Of a DNA stretch of 57,340 nucleotides, positions 51,737 through 57,340 are shown in pieces. Below the pieces are notes generated by a model. That model ran no database searches, was not told the origin of the DNA, and was given only the letters and a program-made list of their open reading frames with translations. Position 1 is the stretch's first letter. Every line of letters starts with the position of its first letter. This DNA is from Branchiostoma floridae (taxonomy: Eukaryota; Chordata; Leptocardii; Amphioxiformes; Branchiostomatidae), in NCBI RefSeq assembly GCF_000003815.2, contig NC_049982.1, positions 32,723,395 through 32,780,734 on the forward strand, in the 5' to 3' direction. Position numbers and translations under genes: made by a program.

Positions 51737-54162
51737 CTACTGCGTACATTCGGCTTCTTCTCGTTTCTTTGTGATATTGAAAATGTAAGAACAGATATGC
51801 TTTATAAGTAAAGGATTGTCTAGATTCATAAGGAATATAAATTTGTCTATATTACTTAGTTGTATGAAGTGGGGGAACATGGATTCTATTAGTCTGTAGA
51901 GTTCAGCTCTCTCTTTCTTGTACAAACTACATTCTACTACAAAATGATGTTCGTCTTCTAACTTATCTAGACTGCAGTATCTACATATTCGTTGTTCTAG
52001 AGGAGTGCGGTTATGTCTTCCGGTTTCGATGTGTAATTTGTGGCAACTGACTCGTAGTTTTGTGACGGCCGTCCTGTGCNNNNNNNNNNNNNNNNNNNNN
52101 NNNNNNNNNNNNNNNNNNNNNNNNNNNNNNNNNNNNNNNNNNNNNNNNNNNNNNNNNNNNNNNNNNNNNNNNNNNNNNNTTGTTCCACATTATAAGTGGA
52201 CTTGAACAGTCTGTAAGACCTCAATTTGTTTTTAGCGGATCCACCTTTGTTGTCATTGTGTATCTCTCTTAGAAAAGTTTGAAAATAAATGTCTTTCAGA
52301 CGCTGATTGATAGAATTGATAATTTGAGACGAATTTGTATTGTGCTGTAGAGGACAATGCCATACATAACCATAGCCGCATTCCTCCAGTGACTGGCGAA
52401 CTCCTGACGCCCAACACTTGGCTCCAGCCTTGTCTAAATCTATCTGGCAAGAAAGAGCGTCTGACTGGAAACTGTCTGCTGGTACTTTCTGGCGAAGTCT
52501 AATTAAGTGTTTAATAGCATTTAGGGAGGCTTCCAAATGAATGGGGAACCTCCCTAACTCGGCTCTAGCGGCGAGGCCACTTGTGGATCTTGGCACGTGT
52601 AGGGTTTGCTTACAGAATTTTAGATGTATTGTTTCAATAGGACAGGATTTGGAGCTTTTAACAGAACCCCAGATTTCCGATCCATAGAGAATTATGGGCT
52701 TAACACATGTATCAAAAAGTTTGTTTCTGACAGACAAAGGAGCATCGGCTTTGTCTAGGGATTGATTTATCCCGAATAAAGCTTTCAGACCCTTACTGTA
52801 CAAGTGTTTGTTGTTCGCCTTGAAAGTACCCGCAGAATTGACAACAATACCTAAATAACAATAGTTTGTCACTATTTCAACAGGATTGTTCTTATACATG
52901 AAATACACATCTTTTGGTATACGACCACCCTTAGTGAAAACAATTATTTTTGTTTTCCTAAGGTTCACATTTAGGTGCCATGTTTGACAGTATTCTTCTA
53001 GTCTATTCAAAGAACATTGTAGACCTTGTTTGGATTCAGAGAAAATAACTAAATCATCTGCATACAATAGACAAGAGACACGCTTACTGTACATAGTTGG
53101 GGGGTTACAAATATCATTATCAAAGACAGATGTAATATCACTTAAAAATAAATTGAATAAAGTTGGGCTTAAATTACAACCCTGTCTGACACCACAGTTT
53201 GTGACAAAAGGTTCAGTCAGACCTTGACTGTATTTCACACGATTTGTAGTTTTTGAATACATGTCTTTGATAGTTCGAAGAAAGTTGCCCTGTATACCTA
53301 ACTTGTTTAATTTGTAAAGGAGGCCATTTCTCCAGACGGAGTCGAACGCTTTACTAAAATCTACGAAACATGCAAAGAGACGGGAATTTTTACTTAGATA
53401 CTTGCTAACTAATGTACTTAACACGAAAAGATTATCTGTAGTTCTAAAGTTCTTCCTAAACCCTGCCTGATGGGGTTTGAAAAGACTATTGTTTTCGGCA
53501 TAACTAACTAAGCGATTGTTTAATATAGAGGAGAATAGTTTACCTAAGCAGCTAATTATGGAAATTCCGCGGTAGTTGTCTGGGAGAGATGGGTCGCCGG
53601 ATTTGTGAATTGGAACAATGTGGCTAAGGGACCACTCCTGTGGGTAATACCCGTTTTGCAGACAATTGTTAAAAAGTTGCAGGAGTGGCGTTTGAAGTAC
53701 CGATTTACCAAATTTCAACATTTCATTTAAGATCAAATCATTTCCACTCGATTTATTGTTCTTGAGGTTTGAAATGGCATTATATAATTCTTCTGAAGTT
53801 ATAGGGGAATCTAGAACAGATGGATTAGTAGCGGAGGACGACGGATTTAGTTGATCGTTTTCCGGAATTGGAGAGTCGTTTGTACCATTATTAGGGAGTT
53901 TGTCTAAATTGCTAAAATGTTCAAACCACTCTTCTTCTGAGATTTGATTATTTTCTTGCGTTTTCGTCGGTTTTAGCTTATTAACTAAGTTCCAAAAGGC
54001 GCCTGGATTTTTGTCTTTGAGGGAAGACAATTGGGTCATGATTTGTTTGTGAAAGTCTGTTTTCTTCTTTTTTATCAGTTTTTTAAATTCTTTTTTTCTT
54101 TTGAAATATCTTCCCCTTATGTCGGAGTTACATGGTTGTTTGGATAGTAAATATGCTAGGTT
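51737..54162 (-). pseudogene. LINE reverse transcriptase and zinc finger
   Basis: Catalyses cDNA synthesis at the nicked target. Motifs: FWNLVNKLK, LPDNYRGISIISCLGKLFSS, AFVDFSKAFDSVW-like (CFVDFSKAFDSVWRNGL), GVRQGCNLSPTLFNLFL, SCLLYADDLVIFSES (YADD), NYCYLGIVV and LYGSEIWGS. After the 100-N gap the frame changes: TKLRVSCHKLHIETGRHNR, CRYCSLDKLEDEHHFVVEC (zinc finger), ending KKREEAECTQ at 51737. The apparent end at 51997 is an artefact of gap length. Confidence 0.85.
52080..52179. other. Assembly gap (100 N)
   Basis: Exactly 100 N within the LINE; its arbitrary length breaks the reading frame. Confidence 0.98.
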
Positions 54163-55347
54163 CTATATTTCACGTTTTAGTTCGTTACAACTCTTGTCAA
54201 ACCATTGTTTATTTTGTCGTAGCTGCGGGTGTTTCTTATGTTTATTTATCTGTACTGATAGGGATTTGAAACCAACGTCTCTTAGGATTGAACTAAATTC
54301 TGAAACAAAGGCTTCTATTTCTCCATTAGATTTTGTGTCCTTCGTATTTTGTGATGAGAGTGAATTCAGTCTATCGATAAAATGAGATTGAGAAAGGATG
54401 TGGTTGAATTTCTGTGCAGATTTATCATCCCAATGAAATCGTTTTGGAGCGGGATTTCTTTTACGCTTTTGTTGTTTTTCATGCTGGTTTTGATGGTCTG
54501 TGTTTGATTTAATGAAGACTGATATCAGGCAGTGATCTGAAAAGACAGTTAGCGGATGAATTTGAAATAATAAAATGTTTTGCAGAAACGATTGGCTGGA
54601 AATTATGTAGTCGACCGTGCTACTACCGTTTGGTTGGTGACAGGTATAGTTACCTTGCAGGTCCCCAGCCACCCTGCCATTTAATATTCTGAGGTCTGCT
54701 TGTATGCAAAGCTCACTCAAAAGCCGGCCAAACTTGTTTGGAGGTGACTTATCCATATATTGCCTATCACTAACTTGGTTCGAGGAGCTGGCGGGAAAAC
54801 CGTCGATGTTAATTTCGCTATCCACGTAATCACGTAGGTTACCAATACGCGCATTTAGATCTCCCCCTAATAAGACGAACCCCTCTGAACTATATCTACT
54901 TATTTCCTCTTCTAGTATGTCTAATATATGGTTATCGGCATTTTTATGAGTAGAAGAAGCGCTTGGGCTTAGGTAAACTGAACATATGAAAAGATCTTTC
55001 GTAAGTCCTAAGACGTTACGGTCTATCTTTACCCAGAGGGCATCAGTCGACTTAGAAGGTACTTTTTTGACATAATTTTTGAATTTGTTTTTATAGAAAA
55101 ATATAATTCCCCCTGATGAGCGTTTCGCTCGTTTGCTTTTTGTTCTGAATAGATGAAAATAACTATAGTTAGCGATGTTGATTTTTGTGTTTTGAGTGCT
55201 CCATGTTTCAAGTAACGAAAAGAAGTCGAATTTGCGAATTTCGTCTAAAAACTCTACATCTTCTAATTTAGAACCTAGGCCGTGAACATTCCAGGCGGCG
55301 AAGCATTTGCTTCCGCCATTGAACATTTTCATCAATGAGATTTTCAA
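54163..55347 (-). pseudogene. LINE endonuclease domain (ORF interrupted by TAG)
   Basis: 394 codons. APE motifs in order: FAAWNVHGLGSKLED (Asn), FSLLETW (Glu), VLLGGDLNARIG (Asp and Asn), STVDYIISS and FSDHCLISV (Asp and His). The stop at KREI-TAG is followed in the same frame by NLAYLLSKQPCNSDIRGRYF, leading into the RT frame, so one substitution split a single polyprotein. Confidence 0.87.
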
Positions 55348-55390
55348 GAGAGTTGCGTCTTTACCTTAATCATCAAAATACTTTAACTCA

Positions 55391-56490
55391 TGAGAGTGAC
55401 AAGATCTAAAATGTCATAGCTAAAATGTTAAGCTGAACCAATGATAAAACTCCGTTACTTTATATATACTCATATATACGGTGAATTATGTATAATAATC
55501 GTACTAAGCACTAGGTAAAATACAGAGCATATCAACTATATGTACATGATAAAACTATTCTACGATACTGTAGCTGAGACAATTGATGGGCGCAATTATA
55601 ACTAGAGTTCGGCGACCTCATACCTCCATGAAAATTTAGAGCTTTTGTAAATTTTATGCAATGAATGAACATTAACATAATTTATGCATGGTGTTGTTCA
55701 TCATTGACTAACGTACACATGTCACAATAATAAAATTCCCATCATTAATCATAAAGAGGTTTTGCAATTTGTACATAAATTATGCAAATAAGTGATTAAC
55801 AAGTGTTACATTTATTGAAGTCCAGTTATATTGCAAACAATGGACTTATACAATGTCCTCATTAATAATGCAAATTAAGTCCTCATTTGCATAACATGCA
55901 TATAATTACGAACATCTTTGCCCAAGCTACCTGCATGCCGAAGATTATGTCGATCCGTCGATCCTTTCTGCAGTTATCCTCTTTGGAGTGTCTTTACAAA
56001 AAAGCCCCTGCAGTTCCGAAATTAAATGTTAGGGGGCTGAAACCTGCCCCACTTTGTCATGACACTGCAAGCTATCTACCACCTGAATGTCAAGACCCTA
56101 TCACGTCCGGACAAGAGATACATAAACAAGGTAGAGAGTATGTTTCAGAATTCATAACAAACACCTGCGACACATTGATGTAAGATGTTTACTGATTATG
56201 CAAAATATATATAACAGTGCTCATTATTGATGTCGGTATGTATGTACATCTTTGAAGCAGCAAGGAAATATAAACATGTATCTATTCATTTGCATAGCAA
56301 ATATATACAAGTATCTCTCGCTCTTTCTATATACATATATGTAGATATGATATTCGTACATATAAACGTTATATATCCTCTGTATATAAACCATACCTAA
56401 ACTTTTGCACACACGAGTATCAAATATGCATTGTCAATAGTGCAGAAAAGTAAACTTTAAAGATTCTTTGCGCAAAGAAGTTTAGCCTTC
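55391..56490. other. Non-coding stretch, possibly Helentron 3' region
   Basis: AT-rich with repeated GCAAATTAG and TTTGCATAA words, and a GC-richer block 55920-56180 (GCCCCTGCAGTTCCGAAATT, ACCTGCCCCACTTTGTCATG) that looks like a dispersed repeat. A perfect 16-bp palindrome TTCTTTGCGCAAAGAA (56464-56479) lies 20 bp after the Helentron stop. Confidence 0.4.
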
Positions 56491-56497
56491 ATGCAAC

Positions 56498-57331
56498 TTA
56501 GGGTGTATCATCAGCATGATCAAGGGTTAAGGAAATACAGACCATGTCGTGGTCTGAGTAGTATGTGTCTACAATGTTAACCTGTGCGCTGCAATTTGAA
56601 TTGATATAAACATGATCCAAAAGACTACCCTGGTCAGTGGTTGGAGTTTGAACTTGTTGCTTGAAGCCGAACTGCTTCATGACTGTCAGGATGTCGTGGT
56701 CTGGATATTTTAGGAGGTCAAAATTGAAATCCCCAAGAATGATTGTGGGATTTTGGAGTAAAGGTAGCATATTTTGCAGCCTTTCCATGAAGATGGCAGG
56801 TGGGAAGCATGGGGGTCTGTAGATGGTGACAATGTTGACTTTGGTGGCTGATTTTGTGACAGTAATGGCTGTGCACTCAAGTTCACTAGCCGTGACTGCA
56901 AGTTCTGCGGGGCAGACTGCTTGTGTAGCAACAGTCATTACTCCACCTCCTAGCCTTCCAACTCTTTCAGCTCTGAAAGATTGGGCCTCTGGTAATACAA
57001 GGTCAATCGGTTCCTGTCCTTTTAAAAATGTCTCGACAAAGCACAATACATCTGCCTGAGGAACTGATTTGTCAAGTTTTAAGTCATCTAAATGCTCAAG
57101 GTACGAACGGATGTTTAGCAGTCGGATTTGCATACCGGACATCGTAGTAACAAAGGGCAGCGGTACCTTGGGTGAAAGTTTTTGGCGAAGACGGTTCATT
57201 TCCTGCACTACATCAGGGTTACATCTAATTGACTTGGGATCAAAACCTAGAAGGTACAGGCCATTCAAGGTCTTGACCCGGCTCATGGCAACATAACATT
57301 GACCTGGCATGAAGTTGCTCTTGTCGTCCAT
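56498..57331 (-). CDS. Helentron protein C-terminus: helicase motif VI and AP endonuclease
   Basis: Partial, running off the right edge; the listed Met at 57331 is internal. The first residues, GQCYVAMSRVKTLNGLYLLG then FDPKSIRCNP, are motif VI and the end of a Pif1-family helicase as found in Helitrons. A linker follows, then an endonuclease/exonuclease/phosphatase-type domain: MQIRLLNIRSYLEHLDDL, DVLCFVETFL (Glu), TIILGDFNFDLL (Asp, Asn) and YYSDHDMVCISL (SDH), ending TGA. Helicase plus C-terminal AP endonuclease is the known layout of Helentrons. No frameshift in the visible part, so it may be recently active. Confidence 0.87.
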   Translation of the reverse strand: MDDKSNFMPGQCYVAMSRVKTLNGLYLLGFDPKSIRCNPDVVQEMNRLRQKLSPKVPLPFVTTMSGMQIRLLNIRSYLEHLDDLKLDKSVPQADVLCFVETFLKGQEPIDLVLPEAQSFRAERVGRLGGGVMTVATQAVCPAELAVTASELECTAITVTKSATKVNIVTIYRPPCFPPAIFMERLQNMLPLLQNPTIILGDFNFDLLKYPDHDILTVMKQFGFKQQVQTPTTDQGSLLDHVYINSNCSAQVNIVDTYYSDHDMVCISLTLDHADDTP

Positions 57332-57340
57332 GAAACAACA

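Larger units (their letters stand above)
51620..55390 (-). mobile_element. Nearly complete non-LTR retrotransposon
   Basis: One long frame encodes an APE-type endonuclease and a reverse transcriptase, broken by a single in-frame TAG (54163-54165). After the gap at 52080-52179 the C-terminus continues in another frame to 51737. The 3' end (plus-strand 51625-51650) reads, on the element strand, ACAATAAAGGTCTTCATTCA with a short (TTCA)n tail. It resembles I-clade/Nimb-type LINEs of marine animals, but the clade is a guess. No separate ORF1 was recognised upstream of 55347. Confidence 0.87.

Noticed and set aside
51997-52079. C-terminal end of the LINE protein at ITALL
   Set aside because: That frame is produced by the arbitrary 100-N gap; the family zinc finger lies in another frame and continues to 51737.

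Overview
This window is metazoan nuclear DNA: interrupted genes with GT-AG introns, very dense and varied transposable elements, and several minisatellite arrays. The animal gene families, the transposon mix (CR1/L2-like, RTE-like and other non-LTR elements, Helentron, hAT, piggyBac, Harbinger) and the strong structural differences between two near-identical gene copies suggest a highly polymorphic marine invertebrate deuterostome. A lancelet (Branchiostoma) is my best guess. That is an inference; nothing here proves the species. Assembly gaps lie at 956-1055, 12222-12467 and 52080-52179.

Left third (1-23160, minus strand). The main gene is a polypeptide N-acetylgalactosaminyltransferase (GALNT), the Golgi enzyme family that starts mucin-type O-glycosylation. 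Exon 1 (5487-5648, signal anchor), exon 2 (4269-4492), exon 3 (3483-3649, first part of the GT-A fold) and exon 4 (500-627) join with perfect phase. Later exons lie beyond the left edge. A second set of exons 1-3 (22672-22833, 18733-18956, 15805-15971) sits upstream, with almost the same protein sequence but different transposon insertions in its introns. Both splice junctions of intron 3 have become tandem arrays. The exon 3 donor is repeated 12-13 times in 78-bp units, and the exon 4 acceptor 5 times in 72-bp units. Both units are multiples of three. The acceptor array is open in the coding frame, while the donor array has an in-frame stop in every unit. This is the most unusual signal in the window. 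Comparing the two copies exposes clean insertions: a MULE-like and a Harbinger-like MITE in copy A, and a 2.6-kb element plus a tandem pair of TIR elements in copy B. Between the copies lie a 71-bp minisatellite of about 23 units, two possible small exons, a broken LINE, a CAGGGG-TIR element carrying another nested element, and a 150-bp minisatellite.

Middle (23160-34300). Mostly repeats: a truncated CR1/L2-like LINE with an intact C-terminal reading frame, and a large diverged inverted duplication (about 26530-29100 against 31520-33350). Its left arm has gained a piggyBac-like MITE that the right arm lacks.

Plus-strand gene (34337-42263). A type II membrane C-type lectin receptor: a cytoplasmic exon with three NPxY motifs, a transmembrane exon, a Thr/Asp-rich stalk exon, a CTLD exon with EPN and WND motifs, and a probable short last exon. 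Its introns hold a LINE remnant, a hairpin element, an RTE-like LINE, a tRNA-headed SINE-like duplication and a 135-bp repeat.

Right part (42264-57340). A 160-bp satellite is interrupted by a CAGGGG-TIR element, by a composite hAT element with a G-rich nested element, and by a 59-bp insertion. Beyond it are a LINE 3' fragment, then a nearly complete minus-strand LINE (endonuclease and reverse transcriptase, one in-frame stop), and at the edge the C-terminus of a Helentron protein (helicase motif VI joined to an AP-type endonuclease). Apart from the two host genes, almost everything recognisable is of mobile origin, and I see no functional link between the GALNT and lectin genes.
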